From: Rhabditoides inermis
Lineage: Eukaryota > Nematoda > Chromadorea > Rhabditida > Rhabditidae
Assembly: GCA_963966185.1 (NCBI GenBank)
Contig: CAWZYM010000253.1
Location: 248,001 to 312,000, forward strand
DNA length: 64,000 nucleotides
Direction of reading: 5' to 3'
Under the pieces are notes generated by a model. The model was not told the DNA's origin. It ran no database searches and worked only from the letters and a program-made list of their open reading frames with translations. Positions within the stretch are counted from its first letter, which is position 1; each line of letters starts with the position of its first letter. The position numbers and the translations under genes were made by a program. Below are positions 52,324-63,936 of the stretch, in pieces.

Positions 52324-55121
52324 ATAGGACACTTGAATAATCTAACCTAGTCTCCTGGCAACCAATTCCCATATTCGTATACACGTCTATCTATGCCCTC
52401 GAGACTTGCGGATATAATTATAGGCTGAAATCTAACGAGTTCACGGGTATCACACATTCACAAAAAAGTTTGCATTACGTGTAACACGTGATTAGAGATA
52501 AAGGCTTGATAACTCTTAGTTCGAGAAGATCTTTGGGACAAGTGATCCACAGAGTGACATATAAGGGATAAAAAAACGCGCTAGAAAAAGGCTGATGTGT
52601 GGTCTCTGTGTCTGTTCGTCTGCTGTATTAGAGAGGAGGAAGTGAAGTTGTATGGTTGTATAGTCACGCAGCATCCTTGTATGTCAATCGAAATGGAAAG
52701 CGCATCGACGCATATCGAATAGGACAAGTGCTCTTCATCCAGTGTAGTGTTTAGTATTCACTACGTTATGTACATGCTATATGTTAGATCCTGGTTCATG
52801 ACGATGTCTGAATGAGTAGATAGATTTCATTTCCTGAAGGGAACATCATTCTAAATTTAGTTCAGAACCACCAACAACCACGTGAAAAATCAGTTAATCT
52901 CGGGTGTAGTTTTAAAATGTAGCTTGTAGCAAAACTTGCAAAAAAAATTTCCTTGCTTCACTTTATGGTTTCGAAGATTTTTTGTTCGAAGACAAAAAAA
53001 AAACGTCAACTCATTTTGTAAGCTACAGCAGACTGTCTGGAAAAAAACAAGGTAAAGCTTATCATCTCGCACATGGGTACTCGTTTTTGTTCTAATTGCA
53101 GATTTTAAAGAGAATGTAGGCGTTGTTTAGGTTTAACTCCATCCTCATTTTTTACCAACTGGCTTCAATGAATCGCGAGACAGAAATGGCTGAAGGACCA
53201 CTACCTTTCAAAGTGTGATCAGTACGTCATTGCTGTTGATAGTATCAAGCAGAAAACTAGCTTTACGTATCTAAACAATGTTTTTCGAATCTGAACAATG
53301 TTAAAAGACATTTAACTTGTTATATTGTTATTTGCACGTGATAAAAACATGTAGCTCCGAAAGCAACCATAAAATGATAATACATACATAGATGAGAGTG
53401 AAAAGGGCGATTAAGACAAAGCAGTCGATACAGTACACCTCTATTGTCGACTGGCTGAACGACGGACTCGTTGGTGCGTTCTGGAAACGCGACCGATCTC
53501 CGATAAAACTCCTGAAAAAGACAATGCGTTTGTTGAGATGGCTGTTGAACGTGAATGCGATGCAGTCCAGAGGATCAGTCTCATAGTAGTCAAGTCTCAC
53601 TCTGATGTCGCGCAGTAGACCTGTCTGTGGTAGCCAAGCGAGCCGCACAAGCGACAAGCTGTGGTCATGGACACTTCATAATGGTATGTTTTCGTTAGGC
53701 TGCGACGGGTGAGTGATTGAAGAGGTCAACGACTGTAAAATGAACGACTTTCCTCAGACTGCTCACCGTTCTTGACTAGGAGGACCCCGGATTCCACCGG
53801 CTAAACAAAAAAAGTATTGGTGTTGTGTAGCCGTTTATTCTAATCGGATTCATAGACATTCCTACTGTTCTCGCTCAGTAGAATACACGCATGGTTTTTT
53901 TTTAATTTGCAGTACTAACCGTTAAAAATAACAACGGACTATCTCGAAAAAAAGAGGTGATGTTTTTTTCTACTTGAAGAAAATTTGGATCGAATAGACT
54001 ACCCATGAAAATGACAACGAAGGCGTGGCCAAATGAATATTGTGTTGGAAAGTTAGACATGACCATGGGGTATTGATGCATTGCTGCTGTGCGGCTAATT
54101 TTTGAACAATATCAATTATTATTATTATTATTATTGGAAGACATGGTGACGCACAGGCATGACTCAAGTTTGACCTGTGCATCTCTATCATAATGAATAA
54201 AACTTTGCCGGGTATGAAAATCAGATTATCGACAACAACTTTTTTTTTATTTACTCGAAAACATGCCGTGTGATCAAAAAGAAAACCGGCAAAAAAATGC
54301 CGCATAGCATTGCATCAATACCGGTCAATATCATTTCTAGCTTTCCAACCTACTATAAATTCGTCACTCTTTTTTTCTAAAGTCACACTTAATATGTGTA
54401 ACTTTAAAAAAAAAAGCAATTCAAACATGTGAAAAACTCTCTTTTTTGGTGCGAGTCGCATTTTCATTTTTGTTTCCTGAGTTTTTCCAAATGGGTATTT
54501 TTGTAGTTTTTTTCAGTTAAAAAAGTTTTTTTACGGATAGTACTGATTATTTGAATGAAAAAACCCGACAAAAAACGTCCACCCCTTCCCCTTACCCACT
54601 TGATTACACAAATCATACGATATTCCTGACAAGGAAAAAAACGTTACGATATTCCTAGACGGTCGGCGAACACAAGTTATTTGATTATCTAAAAATACAA
54701 TAAGAAACCACGAATGAATATTATCATGATGATATTGTTTTTCCCAAGTGCAGTTCGCGTACGCATAACAATAACAAGCAGCCATGATGACCACAAAATG
54801 GAGCAAAGGGTGAGATTTCGGGGTTTGCCTCGCCTTTGCTTATGTCATCAGCAAAGTGTGTGAAGTTAACACTTTGTAAGTGCAGACTGTTTATGATGAA
54901 CATGCTTGTTCGAAAAAATCGCTGAAGTTTCTGTCAGCCACGTGAATTTCGATCTGGTTCTCTCTCGATTTGGCGAGCGTTGTTAACACGACTGAAAGAG
55001 AAAAAAGTGAAAGATGCAAGAAATCGGAGAGAACAATACGGCGAAAAAGGAATCGCATCAACTACTAAACGACAGAGAACCTCTCCACTGGTCACTGGTC
55101 ACACTATTCAATTGTCCGACA
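52324..55121. other. Spacer between receptor and astacin genes
   Basis: About 2.8 kb, A/T-rich, with an (ATT)n microsatellite at about 54,112-54,136. The only coding-like piece is the minus-strand segment at 53,388-53,675. Nothing else is supported. Confidence 0.5.
53388..53675 (-). other. Isolated open segment, possible membrane-protein exon or pseudogene fragment
   Basis: The minus strand is open for 96 codons, containing LLRDIRVRLDYYETDPLDCI, AFTFNSHLNKRIVFFR and then a hydrophobic stretch CIDCFVLIALFTLIY that ends at a GTATGT donor. The composition looks like protein, with a polar region before a membrane span, loosely like the luminal part before TM2 in polycystin/mucolipin channels. 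No partner exons were found on either side, so it may be a fragment of a decayed gene or chance. Confidence 0.25.
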
Positions 55122-55310
55122 ATGTATCTGTGTTTGCTGTTGCTGTTTTTCAAACTTGCGTCGAGTGAGGAAGATCACGGTTTGTTTTCAAGTCAAGTGT
55201 GTTGTTAATGTTATCGTGTTAGCTCGCGCGGAGCGGTCTCCTCAATTCAACAGCTGGGGTCTGCCTCAATGGGGAGGCGCCGCACCCGGAACACCGCCTC
55301 AACAGGTACG

Positions 55311-55369
<59 letters not shown>

Positions 55370-57908
55370 ATTCCTTATACAGTCGTATATAGGGTGGCCT
55401 GCTTGGGGGTCTGCTGAGTCAGCTGGGCAGCCAGCAGGGTGGTCTGCTCGGCCCCATGGGACAGCCGGCGGTGAGGATGAGCCTGAGGGGACCTCCGACA
55501 AACAACAACGGCGGCGGCATCGTCGCTTCCATCATGCGCGGCATCCAGAACAACCAGGGCGGGGGCATACTCGACATCGGCAGGGGAATCACCGACGAGC
55601 TCAAGGTAGACATGGGGTACATACATTCTTCTCAGACAGAAAGACAGGCTCTGGCTGGCGGCCCGCCGCCTTCGAACTGGCAGCAGCACGCGCGTAAGTT
55701 CTGCCGACGCTTCCCCGGTCATCCCAAGTGCAGGTCAATCATAGAAGCGCATATGTTTTCTCACTACACTGGTTTTGCAGAGGTGGACAGATGCCGCTGT
55801 TCGAGGAGATTTCCCTTCTCATCACGGAGGTGGCCACTGCTGCCGCTATGACTATAGTTGTCGACGTCATCATTCCAGGTTGCGGACGGAGGTGTGGAGT
55901 ACCTGCCGCGTATCCCGCAGCTCGCCATCCGAGACCCCCTCCAGGGAGTGCCCCGCACACTCGCAGAGATCGGACGGCAGCTGCAGTACGGACACGTGCT
56001 CGGTGCGTGAGACACACCATATGAAACTGTTCCTTTTGGTCTGTAGACGGTTCGGCGGCTTCTGGTATGCAGAGAGTGTGTCGTGGAAGAAACTGCAGAC
56101 AGCAGACGGCCGAATACAGGTGTGTGATAGCTTGACAGCGCGAGAACAAAGGTTGACCCGTTTGTTACAGCGACAAGCGCACGCGCGTCCATTCCAAACT
56201 GGCTGAATTCGAGAAGGTGAGACTTTAAACACAAGTGGAAAGACATGCGTGTGTTCAGACGGTGTACGGTAAGGATACATCGGAAGCGATCGAGCTGCGA
56301 TTCGGTCGAGTACAGCAGATCAAGAAGGCACTGCTAGAGAAAGCCGGGATCGCCAGCGGGGTACGCAGTCATACTATTAGACAATTTGCAATCGACTCAC
56401 GCAGGTCGAACCGGCTAATGACGGTGTTTTTGACAAGGACATTCTTCTCACTGAGAATCAAGCCAATTTTCTACTCAATGAGTTGGGAAAGGGAGGACAG
56501 GTGGGTGTTTCTGAGTTTGTGTTTTTGCACCCTTCAATCCAGGGAGCTGATCCGTACAAGGACCTGCCCACTCCCGCAACCTCGGCCACTCGAGCCAAGA
56601 CGATGAGAGGAAAACGGTAAGTGCAAATAGCAAGTTCTGCTCCGATACCAGGTTCGGAATCAAAATCGGAGAATCACTTCGGAAATGCTTCAATGAGCTT
56701 GTGAAACAGTTCGTCGATCTTCTTCGAGGAGAACCCGGTGCAGAAATGGGATACGAACACTCCCATCCCTTACACCCTGCACTCGAGTCTCGGTAGACAA
56801 CCTGATACAGTGAGCATAGTACGCTAGCTTTTCAGAGGAGTTCGACAAAAACGACATTCGCAGTGCTCTTCAAGAAATCTCATCGAAGACGTGTCTGAGG
56901 GTGAGTTGATGAGACATCTACCATGTATTGATGTATTATTGAAATTAATGTGATTTAGTTCCAATATGTAGCCAGTCCCAGGACAGCGCACCTCAACTAC
57001 ATGAAGGTCGACAGTCCCACATTGTAAGTCATTCAAGACGGTGAGTTGACTCGGATGCTTGCAGCTGCGGTCTCTCGTACATCGGCAAGGTGTCGCCGGC
57101 CAACCCCATCTACCTCTCGTTTCAGTGTGGCAATGTGAGTGAAAAGATGAAAAGGGATTAGGATTCTGTGCGTGTTTCAGTCGGTAGGGGTGGCTATTCA
57201 CGAGACGATGCACGCTCTGGGGGTGGGCCACCAGCACCTCCGCCCAGACAGGGACAGCTACCTGCAGATAGGTGCCGTTGTTGTGAATACAAGCGTTTTG
57301 ACATACCAATATCATTAGTAATTACATTAATTTCAATCCGATTTCATATAGACTGGTCAAACGTGAACCCGCAGCACTACGACTATTTTGCCGTGCTGGA
57401 CAGCAAGTTGTACACGAGGTGGGTGGAAAAGAGTGGAAAGGGGATGAGGTGGTTGGTTGCCAGCTACGGCACGCCCTATGCTTACGACTCCATCATGCAC
57501 TACAACGCGTACACTGCCGCCGTCGACATATCCAAGCCCACCATGAGACCCAAGGTGAGAGAGGAGAGGCAAGACGACCAGACGTTCCAGTTTGACTACA
57601 ACAACAACGTGCGCCTGCTGGGGCAGAGGGATCGGATGAGCGTGCGCGACGCGGAGATACTTAAGGCGAGTCGGCAGCCCGAGAGTGAGAGTGAGGATGT
57701 GATTCCAGAAGATGTACTGTATGCCGGGCTGCGTCGACCGAAACGTCTACTGCGGCGCGTGGGCGCTCAAGAATCTGTGCAATGCACAAGCACACGTGAG
57801 TGACTGTTTGTGTATCTGGTGATAGATGTGAAGCGAATTTCCCGATTGCAGACGGCATGGATGCGGCAGAACTGCCAGAAAAGCTGCGGGTTCTGCACTG
57901 CCGGGTGA
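55122..57908 (+). CDS. Secreted astacin metalloprotease with ShKT domain
   Basis: Twenty-one exons in phase give 588 residues: 55122-55179, 55223-55305, 55393-55605, 55636-55733, 55781-55829, 55879-56002, 56047-56119, 56171-56216, 56259-56360, 56405-56500, 56543-56616, 56710-56792, 56836-56900, 56959-57023, 57065-57134, 57181-57271, 57352-57418, 57464-57554, 57591-57665, 57709-57795, 57852-57908. Signal peptide MYLCLLLLFFKLASS; a long Gly/Leu/Asn-rich propeptide ending at the furin-type site RGKR (about 336-339); the catalytic domain with zinc site HETMHALGVGH (440-450) and Met-turn SIMHY (495-499); and a final six-Cys ShKT domain (CVDRNVYCGAWALKNLC ... NCQKSCGFC). Nematode NAS proteases act in hatching, moulting, digestion or cuticle processing; which applies here is unknown. 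The residue after the third zinc His is Gln where most astacins have Glu. Three introns near the 3' end are 45, 36 and 43 bp, the last with a GC donor. Confidence 0.92.
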
Positions 57909-58154
57909 AAAGTACAAATACAGCTGCGCTTTCGTCGACGTTATGGTGGTTTACTTGTGGTTATAAAAAATTTAAAAAAAGTTGTAAGCTAGAGTGCTAG
58001 TGAATCAAAGCAACCAGTCGATTTTCAAAATCGCAAAGAGATTACTATGTGTGACAGTTGCAGCAAACTTGTTTCGTCTCAGTCTTCTTTGATGTTGAGC
58101 TCCAGTCTTGTTATGACTAAGTTCATCAACACTGACTATCACTGGGTGAGCGTG

Positions 58155-58160
58155 AATAAA
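58155..58160 (+). terminator. Candidate poly(A) signal of the astacin gene
   Basis: AATAAA on the plus strand about 250 bp downstream of the astacin stop codon, just before the retrotransposon insertion. Confidence 0.5.
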
Positions 58161-58249
58161 CATTATGCAAAGTCAAGATTAAATTGTTTTTATTCGAAAA
58201 CAGTTACAACTTTTCTTGTTTTTGAGTTTTTACTTATCCCATAAGTACA

Positions 58250-58986
58250 AACTTACTTGATTACTTGAGCGATCCGATTCGCTCAAGGAAGCGCGGATCC
58301 CATCTTCCTCCAGGTAGTTCGGTCTCGCGCGGACGTTGCCCATGCGGTGCCGTTGCCCATATTGAACTGTCTCGAAAAGGTTCGGATAGAATCTATCCAG
58401 CGGGTAGGTGGTCTCCCGAGTGTCCGTTTGACGTGGCGTGGGTACCACTCAGTGACGGCACGTGTCCATCGTCCATCGTCCCTCCTGATGATGTGCCCGG
58501 CCCATCGATGTTTGCCCTGGCGCATGTACCGCAGCGGATCCTTCAGCTTTGATCGTCTCCTCATCTCCTCGCTGCTTATGCCCTCGTCCCTTTGTCTTCG
58601 CAGCGTGTAACCCATCAGCTGCCTCTCCATGGCTCGATGTGCGGTGCGGATCCGTCCGAGACTTTTCTCCGTGTACGCCCACGTCTCGGTGGCGTAGCAG
58701 AGAGCAGGCAGAACCGAGGCATTAAAGAGGTTAGCCTTCAGGTCTTGATCTTTCAGAGTAGTGAGCGTCTCCTTTATGCTGCAGAATGCAGCCCAGCCAG
58801 CGCGTGTCCTTCTGCTTATCTCCTCCCCGAGCGTGTTGGAGCCGTTGATGAGCCTGCCGAGATAGACATAGCTCTCCACAGACTCCACCAGCTCGCCGTC
58901 CATCCTTATCACTCCGTCCGGTGTGAACTGAGTGCGGATGAACTGGGTCTTTCGGCGGTTGATGCGCAGTCCGGCCTCCTTACTCA
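58250..58986 (-). mobile_element. 5'-truncated non-LTR retrotransposon (RTE-like), RT C-terminal part
   Basis: A single open frame of about 234 codons (minus, stop at 58,283) covers the C-terminal end of a reverse transcriptase ORF: GLRINRRKTQFIRTQF, YVYLGRLINGSNTLGEEISR, HRWAGHIIRRDDGRW and GRPPTRWIDSIR are typical of RTE-clade and related LINE proteins. Only about 30 nt separate the stop from a tail built of TCAAGTAA units, like the short 3' UTR and microsatellite tail of RTE elements. The insertion is flanked by a 10-bp direct repeat, CATAAGTACA, at 58,240-58,249 and 58,987-58,996. Catalytic RT motifs and the endonuclease are missing, so it cannot act on its own. Confidence 0.85.
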
Positions 58987-59719
58987 CATAAGTACACTAC
59001 AAACAAAATATGATCGACATGTCGATATGAATTGCATTTGTTTTGTCGCGACAAGTGCACAACGCAGGTTCAAAAACCGAAAATATCGCAAGTATTTTCG
59101 TTAATTGTCGAGACCAACCATAGTTAAAGAACATACCTTCTACTTTCATGTTTTAAACAACTCTCACTCAACTCAGCCTGATGTTGCTTACTCTCATTAG
59201 AAACTAGTGCAGTACGGTTTCTGTGCAGGTGGATATGGGAGAATTGTGGAATGATCAATCACTTTGTGCAACAACCTGCTGTTTGAATCAGTTGCTGCTC
59301 TGGATAGCCTCGAGAAAACACCTGGCATAACTGTGTTTTTTTTGTTGATTTTCTGTATTTTGATCTTTTTTCAATGCTTCTATCAAGTTGTTTTTACACA
59401 ATAGTTTTTGTATTTAGTATATTTCGAAGAAGTTTCGTTTTCACATCGCATTTGTTACGATTGGGTGTTATTCGAATGAAGGAAAGGATAATGGATCGAT
59501 AGTGTGAGGAAATAAGTGAAGCGACACAGCGACACTGTATGTAACCAAACAACTTATCGTTGTACGTTGTAGAATCTGAATTTCAGTGATACTAACATTT
59601 AAAAAAGACATCATTTATCCTGATAATTCTGTTGGTTGCCAATAGAGAAAGTTTCGAACGATCGGAGAAGCCGGTAAAGGGCTACGATTTTAAGAGGGCA
59701 AACTGGACGGGTCTGAAAC

Positions 59720-60320
59720 TTTTTCACGCAGCGTTAACGCATTGACGCACAAAAAAATGCGTTAACGCACCGAAAGTGCGTAAGTGTGTCACAAACGCAC
59801 TTTCTGTGCGTTATCGCCCTTTCACGCAATGCGTAGCGCATGCGAGAAATGTGCGTAATATGTGTGCGTAACGCATGCGTAAAATTCAAAATTGCGAGAA
59901 AAAAAAGCGTAAATTGTGCGGAGCGCATGCGTAATAAAAAAAATGACGGCGTCTTTGTTAGTAATTTATGATTATGAAGATAAGGAAGAAGCCTTCATTT
60001 TTAAGACTAGCAGGAAGATGGTTCCACTCAAAAGGTCTTCGTCGGTTAGCTTCCTGAAAAATTATGTTATGCGTAAATAAGATCTCAAGCGGCGCTCTAT
60101 ACTCTGGTAGTTAATGACGCAGTGTTAACGCGAATTTTGAACTACGCACCGTTTACGCAATTTGACGCACCAAATTTTGCGTTAGAATGCGAGAAATTGC
60201 GTTAGGAATGCGAGTGATTGTGTCAACGCAAATTTTAAACAACGCATTTTTACGCAATTCTCATGCCCCCATGTTTGCGTTGGAGTGCTATAAAGTGCGT
60301 TACAAATACGAGTGATTGTG
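59720..60320. repeat. Region dense in TGCGTTA/TAACGCA words
   Basis: Some 600 bp filled with irregularly spaced variants of TGCGTTAACGCA in both orientations (for example GCGTTAACGCATTGACGCAC near 59,732), plus GCGTAACGCATGCGTAAAAT. A further small patch occurs at about 61,690-61,712. No coding frame. It may be a decayed inverted-repeat element related in base use to those at 32.1-32.6 kb and 46.96-47.26 kb. Confidence 0.6.
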
Positions 60321-60839
60321 TCAACGGAGATAGGTTTATAAGTCAAACGACTCATTTTGTGGTAATTTTTAACCGCTATCAGTTATGAATAAAAAGAAGT
60401 TTATATCAAAAAAGATTCAAAAAATCAAAAGAAGTTATATCAGAAGAAGTTTTGATCGCATGTTCATGAAAAAAAGAAATACGCAATGAAATGAACAACT
60501 GATGTCCCACAAAACTATGCCTACAAAAGTTCTCTCTCCCTCTCACGACCGATTGACATGAGTCCAACCGACGGGTACCGTAATTTTCGTGCACTGATCC
60601 ATTCTGGCCATTTGAAGAGAACTTTAGGAAAGTTTTTGAAGAGGACTTCAGGAAAATACTCACCGTAGATGGTACTTATAGAACATGAAGAAGGAGGAGC
60701 ACGCCCGCAGTGCGCATGAGAGACAGCAAAAACGCGTGCGCAGAGCGGAGAAGAGAGAGAGAGAGAGGCAAGCAAGAGTGCAGATGGCTAGCGCGGTCCG
60801 ACTGACGAGGCAGAGACACAGAGGAAGTTGAAATTCCGT

Positions 60840-60965
60840 CCGAGATTGGGACGCCCTGTGAGGGTCATGGTGAGGGGGTGACGGTGACCGTCCCAGATGA
60901 GTTCTGCTTTCTGCCAAGCACCTCACCGTCACCCTCACACCCTAACCGTGACCGTCACCAGTTTT
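60840..60965. repeat. Imperfect inverted repeat of GGTGACGGT words
   Basis: GTGAGGGGGTGACGGTGACCG at about 60,870 is answered by CACCGTCACCCTCACACC and ACCGTGACCGTCACC at about 60,925-60,960, enough for a long imperfect hairpin. No other context is known. Confidence 0.5.
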
Positions 60966-61329
60966 ACCTGTGAGACGAGGAGTGAGTTCTAGATCGGCTC
61001 CTAATAGAGCTCATGAATCTGTCAATCTGTGTTTAGTCGGGCTTGAATTTTTCGTTTCTCGTCACACTGCTACTCACTATCTCACCCAGATATTTATTAC
61101 ACATTCGTTTCTTGTTTGTTATACAATACAACCGTTTTCAAGGTGGTTAGGGAGAGATTGGTACAGATGGTGTAGTCAGTCCTTGTATGGTACCGTGACA
61201 TCGACAATTCATCCTGCATGTCTCAGCAAGTCGCCTTCTTGACGCGGCGTCGCATCGCACGCGATCGGACAAGTGCCTCTGAAAGATGAACATAGAAACA
61301 AAACTGTTCCTCGTCCTATTAGCGACACG

Positions 61330-61439
61330 TGGCGGTCTAGACACCTACTGGCGGTCTAGACACCTACTGGCGGTCTAGACACCGGTCGCGCGCCATGGCG
61401 GTCTAGACACCGAGTGCGCGCCATGGCGGTCTATACACC
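61330..61439. repeat. Tandem repeat of TGGCGGTCTAGACACC, five units
   Basis: Units begin at 61,330, 61,349, 61,368, 61,396 and 61,424, so the period switches from 19 to 28 bp by addition of GTCGCGCGCCA-type spacers. The last unit has TATACACC instead of TAGACACC. Each complete unit has a TCTAGA palindrome. Confidence 0.9.
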
Positions 61440-61882
61440 GGAAAAAAGCCCATGACTATCTCGTACGTTGTTTGCTAGAACGTATGCACTGCGCCTGCGA
61501 CCAAATAGTGCTTCTGTCGAATTGTAGAGGATGTTGAATGCACTCTCCGGATAGTTGCACAATAAAAAAACGGAGTGCGATAATGCGCCGATCATAAAAC
61601 AGACGCTGGATGTGGACTCACCTACATGCAATGTGCGTTTTTTGGTGAACCTCGAATCTAAAATGTTTTCAACCACGCCACTTTAAAAAAAATGCGTTAA
61701 TAAATGCGTTAACGGTGCTATAATTCGACTCGCTATTTTGTGAGACGCATTGTGCTATCGATGAACGCCAATGCACTCACTGTGTATTGGAGATCCGAAC
61801 ATATAAGCGGTATTTATCCTGGTACGGATCGGGCCGTCCATTGTGACCCCAAGCGGGCACGTCCATTCTGAATCGTATGGCT

Positions 61883-61886
<4 letters not shown>

Positions 61887-61919
<33 letters not shown>
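61887..61919. repeat. (CT)n microsatellite
   Basis: Pure CT tract in gene-free sequence, so these tracts are not limited to introns. Confidence 0.85.
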
Positions 61920-61921
<2 letters not shown>

Positions 61922-62781
61922 AATAACTCACGGGGTGCATCGGTTGGAATCGTAATGAAAAGCGAACGCGTTGCAAAGCTCCAGTTCTATAACAAAAGGA
62001 GAGTAGAGGAACGCTTCGGTCAGTTCACCTGTGCAATTTCGCGCGCACGCCTCCACAGTCCAGTTTGTCCATTTTCCATGAGGAGCTGATACTTCTTGCA
62101 AAAATGACAAAATGGTAGATTTCGAGGGTAAGAGGAGTTGCACGGGAGATGCAGATGAATACAGTAATTTTCGGGCCAATCGGTTTTCGATGTTAGAGAG
62201 CGCAAGAATTAAGAGAGTGCGAGACGGATAGAAGTCGATAGACATGCGAGAGCAAATTCATAGTTTCGCGCGCGCGCAATTTTTAAATGCGGTGGTGTAC
62301 GCACGGAGTGGTGAAACTTTTTACACGGACTATACAAACTCACAGGTAAATGTCGTTTGACGAACAAATAGTGTGTGTCAGTGATTGGAGAAGCGAGCTC
62401 GACCTAAATGTCCGCTTTTTCCGTAATCGGTATATCTGGATAAAACAGCACAATCGTGATAAAAAGTAGCATACAGTTGTGCCTAATAATGTTATAGACT
62501 AACGCCGTGGAAAGACAAGTGAGCTGATGTGAGTGGCGGGAAGACTGGATCGATAATCGTTCCTCTTACGAATGGAGTACATTGTTTAATGAGTTGAGCT
62601 CCAGGCATTCATTAGCTTCCATGGAAATTAGTGTTTTTCCGTGCCATAGCTGCTTTCAGTTCGCTTCACTGGTTTTTCGGGGAAGATTCTCGTCATCTTG
62701 TTGCTGACCGATCATTTGACGGTGGCGGGGCTAATCGTAGACACGTGGGGGCCGTGGGCAATAGAAGTAGAAGCGAGACTG

Positions 62782-62818
62782 TCTTCGGCTAGTATAGCGG
62801 TTAGTATCCGCGTCTGTC
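62782..62818 (+). pseudogene. tRNA-Asp(GTC) 5' half
   Basis: TCTTCGGCTAGTATAGCGG and TTAGTATCCGCGTCTGTC reproduce the acceptor strand, D arm and first half of the anticodon arm of tRNA-Asp, ending exactly at the anticodon GTC. No 3' half (TTCAATTCC box or acceptor strand) follows. It is a truncated copy, not a working tRNA. Confidence 0.7.
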
Positions 62819-63470
62819 TATCTACCAGTGCCTCTACCAGTTGCACTGAAGATTTCTATGAAGATCCTTACTAGAAATAGAAGAAGAAGGGCGAGCATCG
62901 GAGAGAACGCGGAAGAATAGAATGCTCCGAGTTCCGGAAGAACGCCACTAAAATTGTTGATAAGTTTCGCATTCAGTTGCCGTTAGTTTCGGCGTCTAGC
63001 GCTTGGAGACTGGGGTTTTTCGAGAAAGGAAAGAGAAATGAAGATAAAGTTTTTACAGTGCACGTAGTGAAGCTGTAAGTGTGATACCAAGTTCGCAATC
63101 GAGATCAATGTGTTCGTTGACTGCAATGACCGTTCGTACATTCACAACAGAAAAGATGAAGGACACAAAAAGTGCAGTTGCGTACTTCCTCATCCAAAGC
63201 CACAAAACAGCGAAGCTCAGCCGTCATTGAACCGCCAAGAAAATTTCATCAAAGGAACGTACCACTCTAATTTTTCTGTTAAAACTACGACTGCTACGTG
63301 AAAATACGTGAAAATTCACACACTTTTCTTCAATGAACTAAATGATAAAAATGAAGATAATGTGCAGAAAACGCCTCGCGAAGTTTGCGTATTTCGTAGT
63401 GAGAAATACCGAAATGTGCCGTAGCACATTCCCTACGCACAAAGCACACTATTTAATGGAATGTTACATA

Positions 63471-63494
63471 CAGTGGCGGCCAAAAAGTATCACC
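63471..63494. mobile_element. Tc1/mariner-like terminal sequence
   Basis: TA followed by CAGTGGCGGCCAAAAAGTAT resembles the outer end of Tc1/mariner elements (CAGT start after a TA target, then a C/A-rich AAAAGT stretch). No matching right terminus was found before the window edge, and the downstream frames show no clear transposase, so the extent of the element is unknown. Confidence 0.4.
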
Positions 63495-63936
63495 TTTTGG
63501 TTGTTGCTCTCTAAAACTATTCAAATGAAAGATAGAGCAACCATCTTTCGGAGTGCGAGCCTCTCCAGATGGAATGCTGGTCCTGGTACGATGCCAAGAC
63601 ATGATGCCAAGACTCGACATGCCATAAAAGAGGGAGTTGGAGGTAGATTTGCAATTAGTCCGGGTGGCAATTCCTGGATGTGTTCAAAATGGTCCAAATT
63701 TCAAAAATAAGATGTCGTTTTACTTGTCTCAACGAGACAAAAACAGGGCAACAAAAATCGTAGCTGGTTTCTCAAATAACGCCGTGCGCAAACGAGACTG
63801 GTTTGAAAGCGTGGACTTCAGGTGTTAGTTGCTTATGTTCTTATGAGACCTCTTTTTGAAGATGTTTGTGACAAACTGAGAACAATTTCAGATTGATAAA
63901 TTTTGAATTCATGAAGTTGAAGTGGGGAAGTCAGAT

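Larger units (their letters stand above)
58997..63936. other. Gene-poor right end
   Basis: About 4.9 kb with no supported gene. It holds the repeats listed separately, (GA)n at about 60,750-60,768, and scattered short ORFs without family signature. Confidence 0.5.

Noticed and set aside
58283..58987. Host gene of 234 codons on the minus strand
   Set aside because: Sequence is the C-terminal part of a LINE reverse transcriptase ORF, truncated at a target-site duplication.
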